Shown here in pieces: positions 55,183 through 63,715 of a stretch of 64,000 bases of DNA (its first letter is position 1; each line of letters begins with the position of its first letter). A program made the position numbers and the translations under genes. Origin of the DNA: Tunturibacter gelidoferens. Its GTDB lineage: Bacteria > Acidobacteriota > Terriglobia > Terriglobales > Acidobacteriaceae. The notes under the pieces were generated by a model. That model was not told where the DNA came from, made no database searches, and saw only the letters and a program-made list of their open reading frames with translations. The DNA is taken from contig NZ_CP132938.1 of NCBI RefSeq assembly GCF_040358255.1, positions 3,348,001-3,412,000 of the forward strand, read 5' to 3'.

Positions 55183-56790
55183 ATGTCACTCTTTCGCACG
55201 ACACGGTGGTCACGGCGGGAAGTCCTCAAGCAGTCTGGCATGCTCTCTGCTTTTGGAGCTGTGACTTCAATATCACCTCTGGCTGCAATGGCGCAGCAAA
55301 AGGCATCTGCTCAACAGACGATTACGCATGAAGGCACAGAGACCGACAATCTCTTTACCCGCATCGGCGTACGTCCTATCGTGAACGGCCGTGGCACGTT
55401 CACCATTATCAGTGGCTCACGATCTATGCCTGAGGTGAAACAGGCGATGTACGATGCATCGTTTTACTTCGTTCATCTCGACGAGCTTATGGATGCTGTC
55501 GGCAAAGAGCTGGGGCAGCTGACAGGAGCGGAGTGGGGGATTGCTACGACAGGATGTGAAGCGGCCATTGCACTCGCTACGATTGCATGTATCGCTGGAA
55601 CCGATCCGGAGAAGTCTCAGGCACTTCCTTACATCAAGGCGCGCGATCAGGTCATCATTCCTAAACATTCCCGAAATCCTTACGACTTCGGCGTTCGCAT
55701 GACGGGAGTAGAGATCGTTGAAGTGAATTCCGCAGAGCAGCTTCGCAGCAAGCTTTCAGAGCGAACTGCGATGATCTATATCCTATCCGGACCTGATGCA
55801 GAGCAGGGCCCGCTGAGTATCCCCAATATCTGCACAATGGCAATGGAAAAGGGCGTTCCCGTCTTCGTGGATGCCGCCGCTGAGGAGCCGCTTGTTCCTA
55901 ACATCCATATTCAGCATGGTGCTTCGCTAGTCGGCTACTCGGGAGGCAAGTGTATGCGCGGACCACAATCTTCCGGAATGCTTATCGGACAGAAAGATCT
56001 GTGCCGGGCGGCTTACTTTCAGGCAGCGCCACATCATAATTACGGTCGTGCGTATAAGTGCAGCAAGGAAGAAGTGATGGGCCTCCTGGCTGCGGTGCGC
56101 CAATGGTACAAACGCGACCATGCGGCAGAACAACAGGAGTGGCTCTCCTGGCTTCAGTACATCGAGAGACGAGTGAAGAGGCTTCCTTCGGTAACGACCG
56201 AGTACCTGCAGCCGGAAGATCTCTCTAACCGCTCACCGCGTCTCCGAATAAAGTGGGACGCAAACGTTTTGAAGATTACGGGTACTGAGCTTGTTACGCG
56301 TCTTGATGCGGGTACACCAAGAATTCTTGTCGATGGCGGCACCGGCACTCGCCCTGCTCACATGGCCAGTTCGATCACTATCATGCCGTACATGATGGAT
56401 CCCGGAGAAGACCACATCATCGCGGATGCGATCTACGAAGGCCTTACCAAACCTGGCCACTATGAAGATCCCGTGATTCCGACTGGAGCCCCTGCACAAG
56501 TAAATGGGAAGTGGGCCATTGCGATTCAATATTCGCGTGGAGTCGGGGAGCAACACTTCGTTCTTGAACAAAGCGGAGAGACGCTTACGGGTAGACAGCA
56601 GGGTGAACTCTACAAAGCCGATCTGAAAGGTACTATTCATGCCAACCAGCTTGAGTTACACAGCAATATGACTGTTAGCGGAAACACAATTCCGTGGGCA
56701 TTTCGTGGAATGGTTGAGGGCAATACAGTCTCTGGAACTGTCAGTATGGGAGAGTACGGAGACGCAAGCTGGAAGGCTACTCGGGTCTGA
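55183..56790 (+). CDS. SelA-like PLP-dependent enzyme with C-terminal beta domain, Tat-exported
   Basis: This 535-residue paralogue of the enzyme at 53288 also has a twin-arginine signal (RWSRREVLKQSGMLSAFGAV). Its PLP domain shows Asp230 in VFVDAAAEEP and the Schiff-base Lys256 in GYSGGKCMRGPQSSG. After about residue 430 it carries an extra beta-rich region with repeated short strands (GKWAIAIQYSRG, GQQHF-like and GNTIPWAFRGMVEGNTVSG), absent from the first paralogue. That segment resembles small ligand-binding sandwich domains but is not assigned. Two different PLP enzymes imply two amino substrates, or two steps on one substrate. Confidence 0.84.
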   Translation: MSLFRTTRWSRREVLKQSGMLSAFGAVTSISPLAAMAQQKASAQQTITHEGTETDNLFTRIGVRPIVNGRGTFTIISGSRSMPEVKQAMYDASFYFVHLDELMDAVGKELGQLTGAEWGIATTGCEAAIALATIACIAGTDPEKSQALPYIKARDQVIIPKHSRNPYDFGVRMTGVEIVEVNSAEQLRSKLSERTAMIYILSGPDAEQGPLSIPNICTMAMEKGVPVFVDAAAEEPLVPNIHIQHGASLVGYSGGKCMRGPQSSGMLIGQKDLCRAAYFQAAPHHNYGRAYKCSKEEVMGLLAAVRQWYKRDHAAEQQEWLSWLQYIERRVKRLPSVTTEYLQPEDLSNRSPRLRIKWDANVLKITGTELVTRLDAGTPRILVDGGTGTRPAHMASSITIMPYMMDPGEDHIIADAIYEGLTKPGHYEDPVIPTGAPAQVNGKWAIAIQYSRGVGEQHFVLEQSGETLTGRQQGELYKADLKGTIHANQLELHSNMTVSGNTIPWAFRGMVEGNTVSGTVSMGEYGDASWKATRV

Positions 56791-56896
56791 CGTTCGTCTC
56801 GTCGAGCATGAAAAGCTTTCATATTCCAGCATAGAAACCAAATGAGTATCACGCATCCAACTTTGTCTGCGTGGTCAACGCATAGATTGGGGAGTC

Positions 56897-58243
56897 ATGA
56901 ATTTGTATTTCTGGAAACAAGTTTTAGCGCTTTCCTGTCTCGCATTAATCCTCACGACAAGCGACAGCTTATCGGCTCAAAAGGCTTTGCCGGCCTACGA
57001 TCTGCTACTGAGCAACGGTCATGTCCTCGATGACAAGAACCACCTCGACGCCATTATGGACGTCGCAATCAAAGACGGTCGAGTTGCAAAGGTTGCCGCG
57101 CACATTCCCGGAACCGATGCGCTAAAGACCATTGACGTTAAGGGACTGTATGTCACCCCCGGACTCATTGACCTTCACGTTCATGTCTACGCGGGCACGG
57201 GTGAGCGTAACTCCTATGCCGGCGACAACAGCGTTCCGCCGGATGGCTTCACCTTCCGTGTGGGCGTAACGACCGTGGTCGACGCGGGTTGCTCTGGCTG
57301 GCGTAACTTCGAAGACTTCAAGGACCGCATCATCGATCGTTCGAAGACTAGAGTCTTTGCGATGCTCAATATCGTCGGTTCAGGAATGCGCGGGGGTAAG
57401 TACGAACAGAACACCGCTGACATGGACGGAGTGGCAACCGCGGCGATGGCTCTCAAGTATCCCGACACGATCGTCGGAATCAAGACCGCACACTTTGAAG
57501 GCCCAGAATGGACGCCAGTCGAGCAGGCTGTTATCGCCGGGATCCGCGCAAACATTCCCGTTATGGTTGACTTCGGTGTCGATCGCCCAAGTCGTCCGAT
57601 TCTCGATCTAATGACCCAGAAGCTTCGTCCTGGCGATATATACACCCACATGTACTCTGGCCTTCGCCATGAGCAGGATCCCGTCACGCTGGGTCCGAGC
57701 AAAGCTCTCATCGAGGGTCGCAAGCGTGGTATCTACTTCGACGTTGGCCAAGGAGGTGGCAGCTTCAAGTGGTCGCTCGCAGTTCCTATGATCAAGGATG
57801 GATTTATCCCCGATTCCATTTCGACCGATTTACACATCACCAGTATGAACGCGGCTATGAAAGACGAGCTGAACGTTGCCGATAAGATCATGGCCGTGGG
57901 CGTGCCTCTCAAGGAGGTCGTTGCGGAAATGACCTCTCATCCTGCCCGGGAGATTCGCCATGAAGAGCTCGGGAATCTCTCTGAAGGCTCGATTGCGGAC
58001 ATCGCGGTGCTTCGTCTGGAAAAGGGAAAGTTCGGATTCACCGACATGGTGGACAAGCGCCTCGATGGCAACCAGAAGCTTGTCTGTGAGCTCACCATCA
58101 AGGATGGAAAGATCGTGTACGACCTAAATGGAATTAGCGCCACGCTATGGACGGCGAAGCCGGACGCTAACGAAAAAGAGGCGTACCGCTGGAGCACCTT
58201 CGCACCTCGCCACGCAGAGGCAAGTACAGACACCGAACATTAA
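56897..58243 (+). CDS. Exported amidohydrolase/deacetylase-family metallohydrolase
   Basis: The 448-residue protein begins with a Sec-type signal (FWKQVLALSCLALILTTSDSL). The amidohydrolase barrel has the metal motif DLHVHVYAG, then GVTTVVDAGCSGW, IKTAHFEGPEW, HMYSGL and STDLHITSM; the composite beta domain returns at LSEGSIADIAVL. The closest named relatives are dihydroorotase-like and EF0837-type deacetylases, which in other bacteria occur next to SelA-like PLP enzymes. It could deacylate an N-acyl amino acid or amino sugar acid before the PLP enzymes act. The signal peptide keeps it in the same compartment as its neighbours. Confidence 0.85.
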   Translation: MNLYFWKQVLALSCLALILTTSDSLSAQKALPAYDLLLSNGHVLDDKNHLDAIMDVAIKDGRVAKVAAHIPGTDALKTIDVKGLYVTPGLIDLHVHVYAGTGERNSYAGDNSVPPDGFTFRVGVTTVVDAGCSGWRNFEDFKDRIIDRSKTRVFAMLNIVGSGMRGGKYEQNTADMDGVATAAMALKYPDTIVGIKTAHFEGPEWTPVEQAVIAGIRANIPVMVDFGVDRPSRPILDLMTQKLRPGDIYTHMYSGLRHEQDPVTLGPSKALIEGRKRGIYFDVGQGGGSFKWSLAVPMIKDGFIPDSISTDLHITSMNAAMKDELNVADKIMAVGVPLKEVVAEMTSHPAREIRHEELGNLSEGSIADIAVLRLEKGKFGFTDMVDKRLDGNQKLVCELTIKDGKIVYDLNGISATLWTAKPDANEKEAYRWSTFAPRHAEASTDTEH

Positions 58244-58321
58244 GCGTTCGATTAGATTATCAAGAAACAGCTGATCAGGTTTATTGTCTCTTTGGATCGC
58301 TTGATATTTGAGAAGACAAAG

Positions 58322-58349
58322 TGGTGGACGCGGCAGGGATCGAACCTGC
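58322..58349 (-). tRNA. tRNA 3'-end fragment (acceptor arm half, T arm, CCA)
   Basis: On the minus strand the T stem GCAGG-TTCGATC-CCTGC pairs perfectly and is followed by CGCGTCC, the discriminator A and an encoded CCA. The matching 5' acceptor strand GGACGCG is not found within the length of a tRNA upstream, and no D arm or anticodon arm can be built. It is therefore a partial copy, the kind of sequence left at the edge of an element integrated into a tRNA gene. Identity of the parental tRNA is undetermined. Confidence 0.65.
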
Positions 58350-58471
58350 ATCCGGTCAACTAAGGGGCGTTAGGACCAAGACGCCGGCTTGACTCATGGT
58401 CAGGCTTTCCGGCCCATTCGAACAATCCTCACTGAAGAGTCACCGCGAGGGAGCGACAAGGGGAGAGGAGC
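58350..58471. other. Non-coding stretch beyond the tRNA fragment
   Basis: Nothing recognisable apart from GGCGT/ACGCC complementarity around 58366-58385, which does not form a standard anticodon arm. It joins the tRNA fragment to the pseudogene that follows. Confidence 0.3.
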
Positions 58472-58805
58472 ATGAGAACCTAGACTGAAGAGGAGCTGAA
58501 GAGGATCGCTAGCACGGACGATCTGCATATCTCGCCTTTTCGAGAGGATGGGGTGACGTATGGAACGCCGACGTGGATCTGGTCGGTTTCGTCGAGAACA
58601 AACTGTACGTCCGACCCTACAACGGAAGGTCACGTTCATCGACTCGGTCTATGTGACGAGCTCATTTGGGAATCAGACGCTCAAGAACTCTCAAGGCACG
58701 CGAACGTTAGGATCACGTTGGGCGGTGAACTCCACAAGCGTTCGGCTCGGAGCAAGGTTTGCTAAGATGATGATTCCGAATCTGGATGAAACGAAGGTGC
58801 GGTAA
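58472..58805 (+). pseudogene. DUF2255-like gene with in-frame TAG and frameshift
   Basis: ATG 58472 is preceded by GGAGAGGAG. The frame reads M-R-T-stop-T-E-E-E-L-K-R-I, where family members have tryptophan (TGG) in place of TAG (58481-58483). It continues ASTDDLHISPFREDGVTYGT and PTWIWSV; near 58586-58590 the frame shifts, after which VENKLYVRPYN continues the family pattern in another frame. Similarity fades after about 58625, although an open frame runs to 58805. The nonsense and frameshift changes show a dead gene. DUF2255 proteins have no established function. The assignment rests on recalled family pattern. Confidence 0.6.
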
Positions 58806-58843
58806 CCTCAAATCGCTCAATAGGTTTCTTACTAAATCCATAT

Positions 58844-61510
58844 TTAGCGTGGAAGCGTTAGCGTACCTTGCACGCTGAAGGCTGCGGTTTTTACAAGACG
58901 GCTGTCAGCAGGTTGAGCTCCGCCTACCGCAACAACATAACTACCAGGAACAACAGCTCGATTGCCCTTATCGTCTACTTGGGAAAGGATGCGACAATCA
59001 AGAGTAAAAGTGACATGCATCGTCTCGCCGGGTTTTAGGTGTAGGCGCGTGAAACCGGCGAGGGCAAGGTTGGGGGACACCGAGGAGTGAGGTGATATCA
59101 GATAGAGTTCCGCAACTTCGTCCCCCTCTCGAATGCCTGTGTTCTTTACATCGGCTTCAGCTGTAAGGGAGTCACCGGCCTTGAGGTTTGAACTAGAGAG
59201 CCTGAGGTTTTGATAAGAAAAAGTGGTGTAGCTAAGGCCATACCCGAAACCATAAAGCGGTTTGCCCTTGAAGTAACGATAAGTTCGGTTGGCCATGGAA
59301 TAGTCATCAAAGGCGGGCAGTTGTTCGACCCCAGCGTAGAAGGTCACGGGAAGACGCCCACCGGGGTTGTTCTGCCCGCTTAGTGTTTCAGCAATTGCTT
59401 CCGATCCGGCTTCACCGGGGTACCAGGCTTCGAGGATGGCTTTGGCATGCTCATGAGCCCAATTTACGGAGAGAGCAGACCCGTTCATGAGAACGACCAC
59501 CAGCGGCTTGCCGGTTGCCGTGAGGGCTTCCAGAAGTTCTTGCTGCGCAGCGGGAAGCTTGATGTCGGTGCGGTCTCCGCCCGAGAAACCTTCGACATGG
59601 AGAGGCATCTCTTCACCCTCAAGATTGGGAGATAAACCTACAAACGCAACAATGACTTCAGATTTCTGAGCGATAGCGACGGCTTCTTTTCGTAGATAGG
59701 AAGACTGTGGGGTCCACTCGAGTGAGAGGTCTGCGCCACGGAGGGGAGCATGATGAATGTACTCGACCTTAAAGTCATGTGGATCGGTGTCCACGAAATT
59801 CAACCGAAAGTGCAAATCCGAATTCGAGTTACTCCCTGACAGAGAGTCACCTGCAATGAGTTTTCCATCGACAAAGATCTTAAATTGCTCATGTCCCGTG
59901 CAGGGATAGCAGTCACCAAAGTGCATAGTGAGCGAAAGGTCCCCCGTTTGAGGGGCTGTGATGGTTCCGCTCCAGCGGACGGCAAAGCTGTTGGAGGGCA
60001 CACCGGGCGTCGGTGAGGCGGAGTTCCAATCGAAGTCAATTGCTTTGTCAATACGGGTCGTTACAGGGTTACCTTCAAAGATGTCCCCGGAAAAGTACTC
60101 ACCCTTTAGTCCGTTTTCTGTGGCTGATTTGCTGGGATGAAAGACGGTGCGAGGAATAGGCAGAGGCACCTGGTCTGCGTACGGCGAGCCCTGAGCGTAG
60201 AGAATCCTTGAGTTTCTAAACTCAGCGGCGATGGCGTCCACCGGAAGTTTCGCGTCTTCGGCAATTGCGTTGTAGTTGCCTTCTATGGCCGCCAAAGAAG
60301 CCGCATTAGGTCCTACAACGGCAATTGTGCGAGTGTTCAGGTTGAGCGGTAGAAAAGAAGAGTCGTTCTTTAGTAGCACCATTGACTCCCTGGCCGCGGT
60401 TTTAGCCACTTCTTTGTGGGAGGGGGAGTTCACTTCAGAGAAGGGAATTGCAGCATAAGGAACCTTGAAAGCGTCATCGAAAAGGCCGAGGCGGTAGCGC
60501 GCAAGGAGCAGCCGCTTGAGGGAAACATCGATTTGCAATTCGCTAATGAGATGTTTTTTCAGAGCTTCGGTGAGGGCGAGATAGGTATCGCCGCAGTTTG
60601 TGTCTGTGCCGGCTTCAATGCCTGCGACAGCTGCTGCCTCCTTGCTCGGCGAGGTATGATGTGCGGTCATTTCATAGAAGTCGTCGATGGCCCCGCAATC
60701 AGAGGTGACGAAGCCTTTGAAGGACCAGTCGTCGCGAAGAATGCTTTGGAGGAGGTACTTGTTTGCGCAGGCAGGATAGTCGTTGATCGAGTTATAGGCG
60801 CACATGATCGAAGCGGCTTTGGCTTCGGTAATGGTGGCCCGGAAGGCGGGAAGATAGGTATCCCACAGATCGTGAGGTGAGGGATCAACGTTGGCGCTGT
60901 GACGTGTGGATTCTGGACCGCTGTGTACGGCGTAGTGCTTAGGAGTAGCGATTGCCCTCAAATAATCTGGATTATCTCCCTGTAGACCTTCGACGAACGC
61001 TACGCCCAGACGCCCGGTAAGGAAGGGATCTTCCCCGTAAGTTTCCTGGCCGCGGCCCCACCTCGGATCGCGGAAGATATTGATATTCGGCGACCAGATA
61101 GTGAGACCGTAGTAAATGGAATGAATGTTAAGGCGTACGGCTTCGTTGTATTTAGCGCGTGCTTCGATGGATATGGCTGTTGAGATCTGGTGTATGAGTG
61201 GAGCGTCCCACGTGGCGGCCATACCGATAGCCTGAGGAAAGAGTGTGGCGTATCCGGAACGGGCAACGCCATGAAGACCTTCACTCCAATAGTCATAGGC
61301 AGGAAGATTAAGACGTGGGATTGCTGGCGCAGTGTTGATGAGTTGAGCGACTTTCTCGTCGAGTGTCATGCGTGACACGAGGTCGTTGACTCGCTCATCG
61401 TTGGAAAGGTAGGAATCCAGATAAGGAAGCTGCTTTGACGATTGCGCGAACGAGCCAAAAGGCATAAGACTTAACACGAGAAAAAAAGCGGAGACCAAGC
61501 GCAGCCACAT
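58844..61510 (-). CDS. GH3 beta-glycosidase with PA14 insert
   Basis: ATG 61510 gives a clean signal peptide (LRLVSAFFLVLSLMPFGSFAQ); ATG 61567 would add 19 residues. The 888-residue protein has the GH3 barrel (about 45-330), with WSEGLHGVAR, FPQAIGMAATWD, PRWGRGQETYGEDP, KHYAVHSGPE and the nucleophile aspartate in GFVTSDCGAI. The alpha/beta sandwich is interrupted by a PA14 domain (about 440-590, NGLKGEYFSG and HFGDCYPCTGHEQF), and the C-terminal fibronectin-like domain follows YGFGYGLSYTTF. The family removes beta-glucose, beta-xylose or similar residues; the WSEGLHGVAR-type sequence resembles beta-xylosidase/glucosidase members. PA14 inserts often bind sugars and shape specificity. It is transcribed away from the FecR-domain gene. 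Confidence 0.92.
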   Translation of the reverse strand: MWLRLVSAFFLVLSLMPFGSFAQSSKQLPYLDSYLSNDERVNDLVSRMTLDEKVAQLINTAPAIPRLNLPAYDYWSEGLHGVARSGYATLFPQAIGMAATWDAPLIHQISTAISIEARAKYNEAVRLNIHSIYYGLTIWSPNINIFRDPRWGRGQETYGEDPFLTGRLGVAFVEGLQGDNPDYLRAIATPKHYAVHSGPESTRHSANVDPSPHDLWDTYLPAFRATITEAKAASIMCAYNSINDYPACANKYLLQSILRDDWSFKGFVTSDCGAIDDFYEMTAHHTSPSKEAAAVAGIEAGTDTNCGDTYLALTEALKKHLISELQIDVSLKRLLLARYRLGLFDDAFKVPYAAIPFSEVNSPSHKEVAKTAARESMVLLKNDSSFLPLNLNTRTIAVVGPNAASLAAIEGNYNAIAEDAKLPVDAIAAEFRNSRILYAQGSPYADQVPLPIPRTVFHPSKSATENGLKGEYFSGDIFEGNPVTTRIDKAIDFDWNSASPTPGVPSNSFAVRWSGTITAPQTGDLSLTMHFGDCYPCTGHEQFKIFVDGKLIAGDSLSGSNSNSDLHFRLNFVDTDPHDFKVEYIHHAPLRGADLSLEWTPQSSYLRKEAVAIAQKSEVIVAFVGLSPNLEGEEMPLHVEGFSGGDRTDIKLPAAQQELLEALTATGKPLVVVLMNGSALSVNWAHEHAKAILEAWYPGEAGSEAIAETLSGQNNPGGRLPVTFYAGVEQLPAFDDYSMANRTYRYFKGKPLYGFGYGLSYTTFSYQNLRLSSSNLKAGDSLTAEADVKNTGIREGDEVAELYLISPHSSVSPNLALAGFTRLHLKPGETMHVTFTLDCRILSQVDDKGNRAVVPGSYVVAVGGAQPADSRLVKTAAFSVQGTLTLPR

Positions 61511-61567
61511 AGAACGAGTTTCTCCAAAGACATTAAGCAATCCTACCCTCTTGGTGATCGGTTCCAT

Positions 61568-61872
61568 CCCAGTTGCTTATTCGACTGAATCCTCCGTCCG
61601 TATTTCATTGGAGAACTTCCGAGCGATCATCGAGATCCCATAAGCTGCACTAAATCGATGCAATCCAATCATGATCTTTCGCTCATTCTGGGGATTACCT
61701 CCCTTGCTCCATTGTTGGATTTTGCTGTGCTTAGCTCATGCGGGAATTCGACATGTGCTCCCGCATTGAAAAGTGCAGCTTCCTTTGAAGAATGATGAAG
61801 CTATTGCGGGCCGTGCGGACGTATACTTTCCGACATCTGTTGATGCAAATGGTGTGGGTTTGGAGGCAGTTT
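61568..61872. other. Divergent intergenic region with ATGCGGGA/TCCCGCAT repeat
   Basis: This gap of about 305 bases contains the promoters of the leftward GH3 gene and the rightward FecR-domain gene. ATGCGGGA and TCCCGCAT at 61738-61766 are exact reverse complements separated by 13 bases, a hairpin or operator candidate. Forward frames that begin upstream of 61873 exist but lack ribosome sites. Confidence 0.4.
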
Positions 61873-63417
61873 ATGAAGATCCGATCCGGATGCCGGTTAC
61901 TCCTCGCAATGGCGTTTCCGATGGTGGTCTGCGTTGCGGCAGGAGCGCAAAGTGGAGTGGTTGGGACACAGGCTAGTGAAACTGCCATTTCACGTGCTGT
62001 GCCGGAGGCGAAAGTCGCGAGGGACAGCAACGGGGCGCTTCCAGGCGATTCGCATGTGAGGATCGTCCGACTGAGCGATGTGAAAGGCACGCTGCAACTG
62101 GATCGCAAGACTGGCAATGGCTTTGAGGCGACGATGCCAAATATGCCTATTGTCGAAGGCGAGAAACTCCGAACGGCCGAGGGTTACGCGGAGGTGGAGT
62201 TCGAAGACAACAGCACTTTGCATTTAGCCCCAAATTCGCTGGTCGAGTTCCCGCTGCTGGCGCTGCGCAGTTCTGGGACAAAAGCCTCAACGGTTAACGT
62301 GGTAAGGGGGACAGTCTATGTGAATCTCGAAAGCACCAAGGGCAATGAGTTTCTGCTCTGGGCTTGCGGCAGGAAAATGACGGTTGCGCCTGCAACACAT
62401 CTGCGGGTGACAGTCGAGGGGGAGAAGACGGTCCTGTCAGTCTTCAACGGGAACGTCACGGTGGAGCGCGGTTCGGAGACAACTCTGGTCAACAAGAAAC
62501 AATCGCTGACGCTAGGCGCCGATCAGGTGACTGTCGCCAAGAAGATTGATCAGGGTCCCTATGACGCTTGGGATAAGGATTCGAACGACTACCACGCACG
62601 ATATTCGCGAGCCAATACATTCGCCGGTTCAGGATCCTCGTATGGTCTAAGCGACCTCAACTACTATGGGAGCTTTATCAACGGTGGGGGGTATGGTAGT
62701 TTCTGGCAGCCTTATCTTGTCAGCGCAGGCTGGAATCCCTATCAAAACGGGGTGTGGGCTCTGTATCCCGGGGCGGGCTACTCCTGGGTCTCGCCCTATC
62801 CATGGGGATGGCTGCCGTATCATTCGGGCACGTGGTCCTTCTACCCGGGGTACGGTTGGGGCTGGCAGCCGGGCGGCGTTTGGAACGGGTTGAACAACAT
62901 AGTGGTCACTAGTGGGCAGACGGCTGGTACACTCGCTCAAAATCCTGTGCGCTCGCCGCTGCGGCCTGCTGTTCCGCAAAAGCCTGGAGACGGCGCATCT
63001 CCATCTTCGCTGGTGCTCGCTGGTGACAAGCCGATAGTTTTTTCCAAAGAAGACAAGCCAGGAAACTTTGTGTTTCAAAAGAACTCAGCAGGGTTGGGGG
63101 TTCCGAGGGGATCGCTTGGGGACCTGAGCAAGATTTCGAATCATGTTGAGCAGCATGGATCCGCAAGCATGCCAGTGTATGCTTCTTCGCCTTCTCTATC
63201 GACGGGCGGGTCCGACCATGGGGCGAACGTTGGGCCAGTAATTCTGAAGGCCGGATCGCCTGTCTCAAGCGACAATTCGTCTTTCCCTTCCGCGTCGCGA
63301 CCGGGGCCTTACACAGGGTCTTCGTCGCAGACAACCCCGCTGTCGCACAGCGGAGCCGCTTCAGCATCTGGAGGTTCAAGCGGTGGCGGCAGCCGCCCCG
63401 GCTCGAGCCCCAAGTGA
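61873..63417 (+). CDS. Exported FecR-domain protein with Tyr/Trp/Gly-rich repeats
   Basis: ATG 61873 is chosen because GGAGG lies six bases upstream and a signal peptide follows directly (CRLLLAMAFPMVVCVAAGAQ). The 514-residue product has a FecR-type domain (about 65-220), with LQLDRKTGNGFEA, EGEKLRTAEGYAEVEFED, VVRGTVYVNLES and VFNGNVTV. Then comes a Tyr/Trp/Gly/Pro-rich region (about 240-350: GWNPYQNGVWALYPG, WGWLPYHSGTW and WGWQPGGVWNG) as in DUF6600-type proteins, and a low-complexity Ser/Gly/Pro tail. True FecR proteins relay signals to sigma factors, but this one has no anti-sigma region or neighbouring sigma gene, so an envelope or matrix role is more likely. Confidence 0.8.
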   Translation: MKIRSGCRLLLAMAFPMVVCVAAGAQSGVVGTQASETAISRAVPEAKVARDSNGALPGDSHVRIVRLSDVKGTLQLDRKTGNGFEATMPNMPIVEGEKLRTAEGYAEVEFEDNSTLHLAPNSLVEFPLLALRSSGTKASTVNVVRGTVYVNLESTKGNEFLLWACGRKMTVAPATHLRVTVEGEKTVLSVFNGNVTVERGSETTLVNKKQSLTLGADQVTVAKKIDQGPYDAWDKDSNDYHARYSRANTFAGSGSSYGLSDLNYYGSFINGGGYGSFWQPYLVSAGWNPYQNGVWALYPGAGYSWVSPYPWGWLPYHSGTWSFYPGYGWGWQPGGVWNGLNNIVVTSGQTAGTLAQNPVRSPLRPAVPQKPGDGASPSSLVLAGDKPIVFSKEDKPGNFVFQKNSAGLGVPRGSLGDLSKISNHVEQHGSASMPVYASSPSLSTGGSDHGANVGPVILKAGSPVSSDNSSFPSASRPGPYTGSSSQTTPLSHSGAASASGGSSGGGSRPGSSPK

Positions 63418-63715
63418 AGTGTGGAGAGCATAGCGACACTACACCTCTGTAGAGCTGATGGATTTGCGCTTGCGGATATCCGTCCAGACTGGCTCATTTC
63501 CATGTCCCGGACTGGTGTACAAAAGAACGGCAACTGAGAAAACCCTGTCCTGCCCTGTAAGAACAATGACGGATATCTTCAGTCTTGTGGCTCACAAGCG
63601 ACTGAGACCCGTCCTTTGCCTACCCATCCCGGGACCACGCCCTCATCCTCTTCCATAGGCGCCTGATCGTCGATGAGTGCCGTGGCGGTTTGGCAACAAA
63701 ACCCGCTTCTGCGGA
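63418..63715. other. Intergenic region between convergent genes
   Basis: This stretch of 298 bases lies between the FecR-domain gene and the partial minus-strand frame. No gene, hairpin with T-run or repeat was recognised. Confidence 0.3.

Noticed and set aside
58322..58398. Complete tRNA gene ending at 58322
   Set aside because: Only the 3' acceptor half, T arm and CCA are present; no 5' acceptor strand, D arm or anticodon arm could be fitted.
61792..61872. Longer N-terminus for the FecR-domain protein
   Set aside because: The upstream in-frame starts lack ribosome sites and hide the signal peptide, whereas ATG 61873 has GGAGG and a direct signal sequence.
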